Part shown: piece by piece, positions 1 to 10,100 of the stretch
How positions within the stretch are numbered: the stretch's first letter is position 1
How the letters are laid out: the number at the start of each line of letters is the position of its first letter
Assembly (NCBI GenBank): GCA_016218815.1
Contig: JACRCX010000092.1
Location: forward strand, 1-64,000
Source of the DNA: Deltaproteobacteria bacterium
GTDB lineage: Bacteria; Myxococcota_A; Polyangia; DRWM01; JAAZOP01
Reading direction: 5' to 3'
Length of the DNA: 64,000 bases
Translations under genes and position numbers: made by a program
The notes under the pieces: model-generated
What the model was told of the DNA's origin: nothing
What the model saw: the letters and a program-made list of their open reading frames with translations, nothing else
Database searches by the model: none

Positions 1-1
1 C

Positions 2-1675
2 GAGGACGGCGTGCGCAAGGCGTTCGTCGCGCGCCGCGCCATCGAGTTCCGCCTCGGTCTGGACCTGGAGATGGAACGCGGCCGCCACACCTTCGTCGAG
101 TCGCCCCAGGAGTGGATCAACGACATCTTCCGCATCGCCGAAGTCGGGGACCCCACGGCCCCCGGGACCGGTACCGGCGTCGACCTGGATCTGGTCGACT
201 ACGTCGATCGGCTCCGGTTGTACGTCGAGAGCTACCCCTTCGATCACCCCTTCACCGACGGCCTGGACGTCGCCGTCATCTCCCTGCGCGACGACGTCGT
301 CCGCGCGGAACCGCTGTGCGGTGTCGCGGCCGACCCGGACAACCGGGTGCGCTGGAGCGAGGATCTCGCCCGGACCCCCGCGTGGCAGGCCACCGAACCG
401 ATCGACTCGGGCGCCGTGATCCAACCGTGGGCCGAGGATCCACCTCGCGTGGAGGGCTCGTACCATGACCCCGTGCTGTGCGAAGGCCAGTGGAGGTACC
501 AGTACGTCGCCACCGACGACGCGGCCGCGGGACAGTCCTACACCTTCTCGGTGTGGGTCGCGCCCGCGACCACCACGGACCAGCAATTCGGGATCGGCCT
601 GTGGTTCTTGGGGGAGGAGAACGTCGGCCCCGTGTGGCGCCCGCTCCCGGCCGCGTCGGGCTGGCAGCGCGTCGAGCTCACGGTCGACAGGCCCGGCGGC
701 GGGGGCGGCTACGTCGTGCCGATCGTCGCTGCTCTGCGGGTGTCCGATTCCACCCCGTTCGCCTTCTATGCCTGGGGCGCGCAGCTCGAACGGGGCGACC
801 ACGCCGCTACCTACCACCCGACCATGGATAGCACGATGGTCTTCGAACGGGACGACCGCGTCGACTGCTCCGTGGACTTGGACCCGACGGGCCACTTCCT
901 GGCCGCCCACCCCCCCACGGACTGGGAAGGTGACGTCTTCCGCACCGCGTTCAGCGTCGTCTGCGCCGACGGCACGGGCCCCACGCCCGTTCCCGAGGCG
1001 CTGGCGCGCGAATGCACCATCGAGTGGCTCGCCAACGGGTTGGTCAAGTGCGCCGGCGACGACGGTCCCAGGGAAATCGGCGATCTGCTCTGTGCCGGTG
1101 CCCACCCCGATGGCCGGCCGTACGGCGGAGTCGCGTACTACGAACTGCCGTTCTCCTTCCACCAGGCTGCGATTGCCGAAGGCGATCTGTTCGCCGAGGA
1201 GTCCTTCGCCACCGGAAACTACAACTATCGCATCGACCGCCTGGCGCTGAACGTCGTGGGCACCAACGTCCGCAACTGTGCCCTCTCCGAATACCCGGCC
1301 GGCTGCTACGCGCGCGCCGTCACGCCCTACTCGCTGGCGGAGGGGGGCGGCGTGTCGGTCCGCAACTACCGCGGCTCGGACGTGCCCTTCACGATGCCCG
1401 CGGCCTGGGTCCACGATGCCAAGGCGCTCGCCGCCGAGCGCGTCATCACCACCCCCATCACCTCCTCCGATCAGGCCCTGCTGACGGACCTGTACCGCTC
1501 GGAGTTCCGCGGCCGTCCCGTCGAGGGCTCCTACTCCTTGCAGATCGAGCAGACCGATGCCCTCGACTTCGACGCGCTGGAGGACATCCAGTTCATCCTC
1601 TACTATCGCTACTGGAGCGCCAGCACCATGAGCAAGTCCGCCCGGGGTGGTGCACCCTCTGACGCAGGGGAGTAG
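2..1675 (+). CDS. C-terminal part of a TcA-like (Tc toxin subunit A) protein, 5' truncated by the window
   Basis: The frame is open from base 2, so the true start lies upstream; 557 residues are visible. Residues about 160-270 look like a jelly-roll carbohydrate-binding module (motifs YTFSVWVAP, GWQRVELTV and a closing YHPT). The last 60 residues (EGSYSLQIEQ...LEDIQFILYYRYW) resemble, from memory, the C-terminus of TcA or neuraminidase-like proteins, the part that docks onto TcB. The SpvB/RHS gene two genes downstream fits a Tc pore-and-cocoon arrangement. The stop is 6 bp before the next start, so the genes are probably co-transcribed. The TcA call is inference; a generic secreted binding protein is the alternative. 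Confidence 0.5.
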   Translation, partial: EDGVRKAFVARRAIEFRLGLDLEMERGRHTFVESPQEWINDIFRIAEVGDPTAPGTGTGVDLDLVDYVDRLRLYVESYPFDHPFTDGLDVAVISLRDDVVRAEPLCGVAADPDNRVRWSEDLARTPAWQATEPIDSGAVIQPWAEDPPRVEGSYHDPVLCEGQWRYQYVATDDAAAGQSYTFSVWVAPATTTDQQFGIGLWFLGEENVGPVWRPLPAASGWQRVELTVDRPGGGGGYVVPIVAALRVSDSTPFAFYAWGAQLERGDHAATYHPTMDSTMVFERDDRVDCSVDLDPTGHFLAAHPPTDWEGDVFRTAFSVVCADGTGPTPVPEALARECTIEWLANGLVKCAGDDGPREIGDLLCAGAHPDGRPYGGVAYYELPFSFHQAAIAEGDLFAEESFATGNYNYRIDRLALNVVGTNVRNCALSEYPAGCYARAVTPYSLAEGGGVSVRNYRGSDVPFTMPAAWVHDAKALAAERVITTPITSSDQALLTDLYRSEFRGRPVEGSYSLQIEQTDALDFDALEDIQFILYYRYWSASTMSKSARGGAPSDAGE

Positions 1676-1681
1676 GCGCCG

Positions 1682-4189
1682 ATGACCCCTCGGCAGATCA
1701 TCGAACTTGGCCGCGCCGATCCGCCGAAGCGCTCGATCCATACCGTCCGGTCGGCGCGGGTCGCCGCCGCCTTGTTGGCAGGCATGGCAGGGTACGTCGC
1801 CTGCGACTCCAACGGCTCTGTCGGCAGCGGCCTCCGCGTCGGCGACCCCTGCTCCGCCGACTGGCAGTGCCAGGACGGCTCGGCCTGCAACGGCGCCGAG
1901 GAGTGCCGTTCCGGCCGCTGCCGCCGCCGTCCCCCCGTCAACTGCAACGACCGCCTCGGCTGCACGCAAGACGTCTGCACCGAGCCGACCGGTGCGTGCA
2001 TGTACATCCCTCACGACGAGCGCTGCGACGACGGCTCCTTCTGCGACGGCCACGAGTCCTGTCTCGTCGGCTTCGGCTGCGCCCCGGGGATCGCGTTCGC
2101 TTGCGGCGACCCGTTCTCGTGCACCACCGACTCCTGCATGGAACCAACGCCGCCGTCGACCGTTCCCGCCTGCCGGCACCTGCCCGACGACGCCCTCTGC
2201 GACGACCTCCAGTACTGCACCGGCGCCGAACGTTGCGCGACCGAAGCGGGCTGCGTTCCCGGTACCCCCGTCGTCTGCGAGGACGACCTCGGCTGCACCG
2301 ACACCGCCTGCGACGAGGACGCAGACCGCTGCGCCGTCGATTTGCACGACGAACGGTGTGCGGACGACGTCACGTGCACCGTCGAAACCTGCAACGCGAG
2401 CGCCGGCTGCCTTAGCACCCCCCACGACGAGCTCTGCGACGACGGCATCGCCTGCACCGTGGACGCGTGCGATTCGACCCTTGGCTGCAACTCCATCCCC
2501 GACGACGGGCTCTGCCCCGTGGCGCCCGCGTGCCGCTCCGCGCGCTGCGACCTCGCCGCCGGCTGCTTCGAGCTGGTCGAGCCCAACGGCACGGCCTGCG
2601 ATGTGCTCCCGGATGTCGATGAGATCTGCGTCACCGGCCTCTGCGTCGCACGTCGCTGCGGCGACGGATTCGTGGATCCGACCGAGGAATGCGACCCGCC
2701 ACATCCCCTCGTCGGCTGCGCGGCCGACTGCACGACCACGGACTTCGTCGTCAGCGACGCGTCCACCGCCGGCGGCGACGACGGCCGCGAGGAACTCGCC
2801 CCGGCCGACCACACCGTCGCGGTTCTCAGCGACGGCAAACTCGTCGTGGCGTGGACCCAGGACCAGGACGATGATCCCTCCTACGCCGACATCATGATCC
2901 GCGCCATCGACCCCGCAACCGGCATCATCGGTGGGGACGTCGTCGTGACCGGCGACGCGATGTTCGGCGGGGCGCCGCTGCCGCAAGAGCGCCCCGTCAT
3001 GGCCGCGTTCTCCCGTGGGGGCTTGGTCGTCGCGTGGCAAGGCTACGGCGCGGACCCCGACGGAGAGGATGTCGACATCTACTTCGCGATCTGCGACGCC
3101 CCCGCCGCCGTCGTTCGGGGCGAAGGCACAACCGACCTCACCGTGACGTGCGGCGACCCCGTTCTCGCCAACACCACCGTCGGCGAGGCCCAGCTCAACC
3201 CCACCCTGGCGATCCTGCCCGGGGCTCGCGACGAGACCTTCGTCCTGGCCTGGGAGGACTGGAGCCGCTACGCCGAGACCGGCGATCCGTGGGACCTCTC
3301 CGGCATCCGTTACCGCGTCTTCACCAGCGACGGCGCTGCCGCGCCCGGCTTCGACTTCGATGCCGTCGCCAACACCACCACGATCGGCGCGCAGGCGGAG
3401 CCCGCCGTTGCCGCCCTTCCCGGCGACGGCTTCCTCATCGCCTGGACGGACGGCAGCGAGACGGAGACCGGCGCCGAGGCGTCGGGATCCGCCATTCGCG
3501 CCCGCCTCTTCGGGACCGGCGGCGCCGCCAGAACCATCGGGGGCTCGACGGATCCAGTTCCCGACTTCGTCGTGAATCACCGCGTCCGGTTCGAGCAGTA
3601 CGAGCCCACCGTGGCGGCCGTCGCGCTTGCTCAGCCCGGCTGGGTCGTCGCCTGGACCGACATGGAGGACGACGGGCGACTCACCGTGCGCGGCAACTTC
3701 GTCTTCTCCGACGGCGCGCTCGATCCCGACTCGGAGGTCGTTCTTCCGCATGCGGTGGTCCCTCCTCCGGGCCCCCGGCCGACGGAACCGTCGCAGTTCG
3801 CGCCCAGCCTGGCCTCGGACGGCGAGCGGATGGTCGCCATCTGGGTCGAGGAACCCCGCGGCGTCCCGCGGTTGGCCGATTCGTCCTCGACCGCCATTTC
3901 CGGCGTACGTCTCGGCGTCACCTGCACCCTCGGGCCCTGCCAAGCCCAGGTGGTCTCGCCCGCCGACGTGTTGCTGAACACGACGTTCTTCGACGCCCAG
4001 GAAACCCCCTCCGCCGCATTCGGCGCCGGCGGCCCCACCGGTCCCGGCCCGATCACCACGAAGAGCGGGGGAGGTTCCGGCGGCGGCCCGCTCGCCATCG
4101 TCTGGACCGACTGGAGCGGCGCCGACGGGTCGGGCGGCCTGGATGAAGTCCGCGCACGCTATCTGCCCCAGGGTTGGGTGACCGAATGA
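1682..4189 (+). CDS. secreted Cys-rich protein with a predicted seven-bladed beta-propeller
   Basis: 835 residues. A hydrophobic stretch near residues 25-40 ends in YVAC, close to a lipobox, so export, perhaps as a lipoprotein, is likely. Residues 55-350 hold repeated modules of the C-x-DD-x-C type, like the Cys-rich repeats of myxobacterial surface proteins, ending in a CGDG...EEC module. After residue 360 a short strand motif recurs seven times (LVVAWTQ, LVVAWQG, FVLAWED, FLIAWTD, WVVAWTD, MVAIWVE, LAIVWTD), suggesting seven propeller blades. A GGGG-AG sequence precedes the ATG at 1682. It sits between the TcA-like gene and the RHS gene and overlaps the latter by ATGA. Function unknown; surface binding is plausible. 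Confidence 0.75.
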   Translation: MTPRQIIELGRADPPKRSIHTVRSARVAAALLAGMAGYVACDSNGSVGSGLRVGDPCSADWQCQDGSACNGAEECRSGRCRRRPPVNCNDRLGCTQDVCTEPTGACMYIPHDERCDDGSFCDGHESCLVGFGCAPGIAFACGDPFSCTTDSCMEPTPPSTVPACRHLPDDALCDDLQYCTGAERCATEAGCVPGTPVVCEDDLGCTDTACDEDADRCAVDLHDERCADDVTCTVETCNASAGCLSTPHDELCDDGIACTVDACDSTLGCNSIPDDGLCPVAPACRSARCDLAAGCFELVEPNGTACDVLPDVDEICVTGLCVARRCGDGFVDPTEECDPPHPLVGCAADCTTTDFVVSDASTAGGDDGREELAPADHTVAVLSDGKLVVAWTQDQDDDPSYADIMIRAIDPATGIIGGDVVVTGDAMFGGAPLPQERPVMAAFSRGGLVVAWQGYGADPDGEDVDIYFAICDAPAAVVRGEGTTDLTVTCGDPVLANTTVGEAQLNPTLAILPGARDETFVLAWEDWSRYAETGDPWDLSGIRYRVFTSDGAAAPGFDFDAVANTTTIGAQAEPAVAALPGDGFLIAWTDGSETETGAEASGSAIRARLFGTGGAARTIGGSTDPVPDFVVNHRVRFEQYEPTVAAVALAQPGWVVAWTDMEDDGRLTVRGNFVFSDGALDPDSEVVLPHAVVPPPGPRPTEPSQFAPSLASDGERMVAIWVEEPRGVPRLADSSSTAISGVRLGVTCTLGPCQAQVVSPADVLLNTTFFDAQETPSAAFGAGGPTGPGPITTKSGGGSGGGPLAIVWTDWSGADGSGGLDEVRARYLPQGWVTE

Positions 4190-7100
4190 AGGCCGGCCTC
4201 AAGATGATCTGCGTGGATCCGGACAGGGAATTTCGCGCAAAGGTCGCCAAGGTCGCCGACAACGCCAAGGACGCCAAGAGGGAAAGGACAGGTTTCAGGA
4301 TCCCCTTTGCGTCCTTTGCGGTTCTTTGCGTCCTTTGCGCGAAATCCGCCCCCGCGCAGACCAACGACCCACAGCCTCCCACACGCATCTCGTCCCCCGC
4401 CCAGGACCCCCGCCAGCTCGCCGAGCAGGCGCTCGAACGCCTTCGCAACGGCGAGGGCTGGTACGGCGCCCCCGCCGCCGAGGACGAAGCCGACACCGAT
4501 GACGGCTGGTGGGGCGTCGACGATGATGATGTCGACGTCGATGTTGGCCCCGGCGGCCTTCGCGATGACCTCGCCGCCGAGACGCGCCGGGACGCTGCCG
4601 GGCACGCCGAGAACCCGCGCTCGCAGCGCGCCTCCGAAGCCGACCGCACCGATCCGGTCGAAGGGCGCCCCTCGCCGGCCTCTCTTCCCACCGGCGAGGA
4701 CCGCTCCGCCGTCAAGCCGCAGGTCATCCCGCTCCCCTCGGGCGAAGGCAAGATCGAAGGGATGGGCGAGTCGTTCGCCCCACAGCTCAACACCGGCACC
4801 GCCACCTTCAGCATCCCCATCGCGCTCCCCCCGGGCCGCGCCGGCGCACAACCCAGCCTGGCCATCATCTACTCCTCCAGCGGCGGCAACGGACCGCTCG
4901 GCATCGGCTGGGATCTGGCCGTTCCCTTCATCGCTCGACAGCTCGACAAGGGGATGCCCACCTACCGTGATCTCTCCGGGGGCCTCGCCAACGACCGCTT
5001 CAAGTACAACGGCGGCCAGGAGCTGGTGCAGATCCTCACCAGCGGCCCGGGCGAGACGTTCCAGCTCCCCGGCGTCTGCGTCGACTCGACCCCCTGCGGC
5101 CCGTCCGGCTGGCTCTACTTCCGCGCCCGCGTCGAGGGCGCGTTCCTGCGCTTCTTCCTCCGCGGCGACGGCCGGCAATGGAAGGTCCAGGACAAGAACG
5201 GCACGTGGTTCACCTTCGGCCCGGTCGAGGACAATCCCGACGTTCCCGTCGGCGTTACCGAAGCCTCGCTCGTCTCGTTCACCATGGACGTCGGCCTCGC
5301 CGCCCCGCGCGAGGTCACCTACCGCTGGAACCTCACCCGCATGACCGACGCCAACGGGAACGACGTCTGGTACACCTACCAGCGCGACGAAGCCGCCTCC
5401 GCCGGAGGCTACGGCGGACAAGCCTACCTCTCCGACGTCTACTGGAACTCCCCCGTTTCCGCCTCGCGGGCCTTGGCCAACTACCAGCACCACGTCCACC
5501 TCGTCTACGACACGACGAGCCGCCAGGACGTTTTCACCGGCTACGCGACCGGGTTCCCGCTCACCACGGCGTGGAGGCTGCACCAGATCATTGTGCAGAG
5601 CGTGCGCTTCGAGGATGATCCCGGCGAGCCGTCCCACACCCGGAGCTACATCCTGACCTACGACCCCGACAGCTTCCTGTCCCTGCTCACCGGCGTCCAG
5701 CTCTTCGGCACGGAGTGCTTCCCCGATCCCGTGGCCGACGGCACGGCGACGCCGCCTTCGACCTGCACGGTCACCGCGAACACCGCGTTGCCCGCGCTGG
5801 CGCTCAGCTACACCGAGGTGTCCTCCGGCCAGTGGGCGGACGGGTTCGGCTACATCAACGACGGCGTCGAGACATTCGCGGCGTCCCCGGACCGGTCGAT
5901 CGACGACGATCGGACCGATCTCTTCGACGCCAACCGCGACGGCCTCCCCGATCTCCTGATCACCGACCCCGTCCGTTGCGGCGGCGGCCACTGCCTGTAC
6001 ATCAACGAGACCGACGCCTCCGGGAGGGTCTCGTTCGTCCGGGCCGGCGACATCGTCCTTCCCGGCTCGATCGGCGCCGACTTCACGATGTCCAACACCA
6101 ACGTGAATCCCCTCGACATCGACGCCGACGGCGCGGTCGAATGGATGCACATGCCGCACTCGCTCTGGTACCGCTACTTCCGGCTGGAGCACGACGGCGA
6201 GGCGCCGGCCGATCCCGCCGACCTGTGGCTCGGCGGGTACCGCTGGCAGGAGTACGGCCCCTTCGATCCCGGCGTCGTCGATCCCGATATCGACTTCACC
6301 CGCGACGCCTCCGAAATCCGGCTGGTCGACGTCAACAACGACCACCTCGTGGACGTGGTACGCACGACCGGCACGCGGATGGAGCACTGGATCAACCTCT
6401 CCCGCTGCGGCACCGACGACTTCTACGACGGCCGCTTCGGCACGCCCGTCATCGACGCCTTTGGCAACTGCGTCGGCGCCGAGGAGGACGCGTCGGGGCG
6501 CGACCAGCCGATCGCGACCTGCGTCCTGCACCGCGGGATGTCGATCCAATTCAGCGACGGTGACATCCGTCTCTCCGACATGAACGGCGACGGCCTCCAG
6601 GACATCGTCCAGCTCAAGTCCGGCGACATCGCCTACTGGCCCGGCCGCGGGTACATCGCCGGCCAGTCCGATCCGATCTTCTGGGGCGTCGCGGCCGATC
6701 GCGAGAGCTGCGAGGCCGGCACGTACGGCCCCGACCTCGAGCAGACGATGGCGAACTCCCCGCACATCCTCACCATCGAGGATGACGCGCGGATCAGCTT
6801 GGCCGACGTGAATGCCGACGGCCTCACCGACCTCGTCCAGGTGCGGTTCGATGCCGTCGACGTCTACCTGAACCTCGGCGGCTTCGCCTGGAGCGACCGC
6901 GTCATCCTCGACGGCGTGCCCTACCATCCCGGCATCGTGAACCGCGTCCGCGTCGCCGACGTGAACGGGTCCACCACGACCGACGTGCTGTGGGGGAATG
7001 GGCGCAATTATCAGTTCCTCGACTTCACCGACGGCATCCAGCCGCGCCTGCTCGTCTCCGTCGCGAACGGCATGGGCAAGACCTCCGAGATCTCCTACCG

Positions 7101-10100
7101 CTCGACCACGACGTACGCTGCAGAAGCGCGGGCGACCGTCGACGAGACCGCAGGCCAGGTTCGCCCCTGGACGGCCTTCGCCCCGTTCCCGTCCCAGGTC
7201 GTCGCGTCCTCCACCGTCTCCGACGGGCTTGGCGGACACTACGTGACGGAGTACAAGTACCGGAATGCCTTCTACGACGGGTGGGAGGCCGAGTTCAGGG
7301 GTTTTGGCGAGGCGATGGTGAAGACCGTGGGGGACTCGAACTCGCCGGCGTCGGTCTCGGTCACCCGCTTCGAGCCGGGGCTGATGCCGGAGTGGGCCCG
7401 TGGCAACGCCGCCGGCCACGACTCCTACGAAGACCACCCCCTCCTCAACCCGAACTGCCGGTTCCAGGAGAACCCGCTGGAAGCCCTCAAGGGCGCCGTC
7501 ACCTCGACCGAAACCTGCGACGAGGGCCGCTGGAACAACGCGCCGACCTCGATCTGCCAGGGCGCCGCGACCAGCCGGTACGGCGTGCGCCGCCTCTACC
7601 AGCCGGGCCTGGGTGGCCGATCGGTCTGGCATGCGTACGCCAAGGACAGCTACTTGTGGGTCTACGACACGAGCGTCCGGCCGACCGGCACGGTCCCCGC
7701 GTCGCCGGCCGGCGGCTACTCCGTCTACGACGGCGCCGTGGACGACGGGACCGTCGGCTCGCTCGGCGGCGGGTCCTGGGACCTGCGGGTCAAGAACCTG
7801 GGCGCTGGGCAGCAGTACGTGTTGCACTCGGCCGTTGCCGACGTCGACTTCTGGGGCAACGTGGGAACGAGCGTCAACGAGGGTGCGATCGATCCCACGG
7901 GCGCGGACCCGGACTTCCTGGACGACGAAGTCACGACCCATGCGCGGTACGACGCCGCCCTGATCCGCATCCTCTACATGCACCCGGTCGCGGAGAGCTG
8001 GACCGAATCGGACATCGCCGGCGAGAAACTGGTGGACGCCTTCACCATCTTCGAGCCGGGCGACCCGTGCGGCCACCTGCCCCGCTTCGTCTACATCGTC
8101 GGCAGCGACCCCGAGCACTGGAACGCGCCGGACGCCAGCCTCTCCTACATCCGCAGCGAGGTGGAGTACGACGCCGACCGCTTCTGCCAGCCCCACCACA
8201 CCTGCGCCGGCGGAACGTGCAGCGCGCCGATGGGACAGGCCTGGTTGGAGTACGACGCCGACTTCGCCGCCTCGCCCGTCCAGGAGACGATCGACGTCTC
8301 CGGCCCGAGTACGACCGGACCGACCGCTGGCGTGCGTTCCAACGGCAGCCCCGCGACGCTGTCCACCTCCGCCACCTGGTTCGCGGAGTACGGCGCCATC
8401 CGCACGGCGACCGACCCGTCGGGTCTCGAGACCACGGTCCTGCTCGACAGGCTCGGCCGCCCCACCCGGATGTACCGCTCGGGCTGCGGCGAGCCGGTTG
8501 CCGAGATCGACTACCACCTGCGCGCCGCGCTCTCCTTCGTCCACACGCGCACGAACGAGGACTGCGACTCGACCGGCAGGGTGGACGCCATCGCCGGCGA
8601 GGCGCTGGAGGCGTGGGCCTACGTCGATGGAATGGGCCGTTCGCGCACGGCGATCGCCGAGGGCGACGCCGAGGACGGCCTGGACTACATCCAGTCCGGG
8701 GTGCAGTCGTTCGACGCGAAGGGCGCCGTGCGGCAGGCGTTCCTGCCGTCCGTGGCTCGCAGCCCCGACCTGCCGGACGGCGTCGCGCCGGCCTCGCCGT
8801 CGCTCTACGCGCGCTCTTCGTACGACCCGTTCGGGAGGGTCGCGCGGGCCTGGACGACCGACGGCACGGAGGTGGTGGCGACGCGCTACGGCGCGCTGGT
8901 CACCGACATCTGGGACGCCGGCGACCTCGGGCCCGGCGTCTACCACGGCACCCCGGCGACCGCGTACACCGACGGTCAAGGCCGCACAGTGCGGACCGTC
9001 GAGCGCAACCGCTCGGCGGATTCGCCTGGGCTTGAGATCTTCGCCACGGGGCTGCGCTACAACCCGCTCGGCGCCGTCGTGGAGATGACCCGGGGCCGAA
9101 CCGGGGGCGACGCTCGGGACGCGGCGTTCTCGTCGACGGAGAGCGTCACCAAGACGCAGACCTACGACACCCTCGGCCGGCGCGTCGTGAACGACGACCC
9201 TGACGCCGGGCTCTACCGGTACGCCTATGATCCGTTGGACAGGTTGATCGCGACGAAGGACGCCCGCAGGATCACCAACCGTTACTGGTACGACCGCGGA
9301 GGAAGGCTCGTCGCCGAGGATCTTGAAGGCGAGGTGCCCTACGCCTCCGGCTCGTGGGCGACCAGCGGCGGGGCCGCGGGCCAGACGTGCACGCTCGGCG
9401 ACGACAACTTGCCGCCCGCCGGCCACGCCCCGTGCTTCGACGTGCTCTACCGCTTCGACGAGGCATACTCGCCGGCGTCTACTGGCTGGTCCGCGCCCAT
9501 CCTCGCCGAGCCGATCCCGCCGTGTGGTACTCGGCCCACTCGCCAGGGGCCGCTCGACGGCCGGCCGTCGTGGACGCGCGACCGCGCGGGCACCGTCGTC
9601 CTCGGCTACGACTGCCACGGGTGGGCCATCTGGTCCGGCCGGCAGATCCACCCGGACGTGACCACGGGGTACTTCTCGCACTCGGTCTTCGACGAAGGCC
9701 AGCGCCTCCAGCTCGAGGCCAACCCTGACACCTCGCTCATGGCCTACTCGTACGGCCAGCGCGGACTGGTCGAGACCGTGAGTTTCCTCGAAGTCGGCGC
9801 CGCTGCCTACCAGCCTCTCGTGCGCCGCACGGAGTACGACGTGCAGGGTCGCAAGGTCCTGGTCGAGTACGGCGATCAGGTCTGCCGGGACTCCTTGACG
9901 GATCTGTACTGCACGCCGTCCGAGGACGGCTCTGCCTCCACGTGCGTCTGCTCGACCGCCGGTACGCTCGAGACCTACGCCTTCGATGCCCGGCAGCGGC
10001 TCGCGCGCAAGAGCGACGTGCGGCAGTTCGACGGCCTCGTGCTCCAGGACTATCGCTACACGTACGACTCGGCCTCGAACATCGTGCGCATCGACGACGG

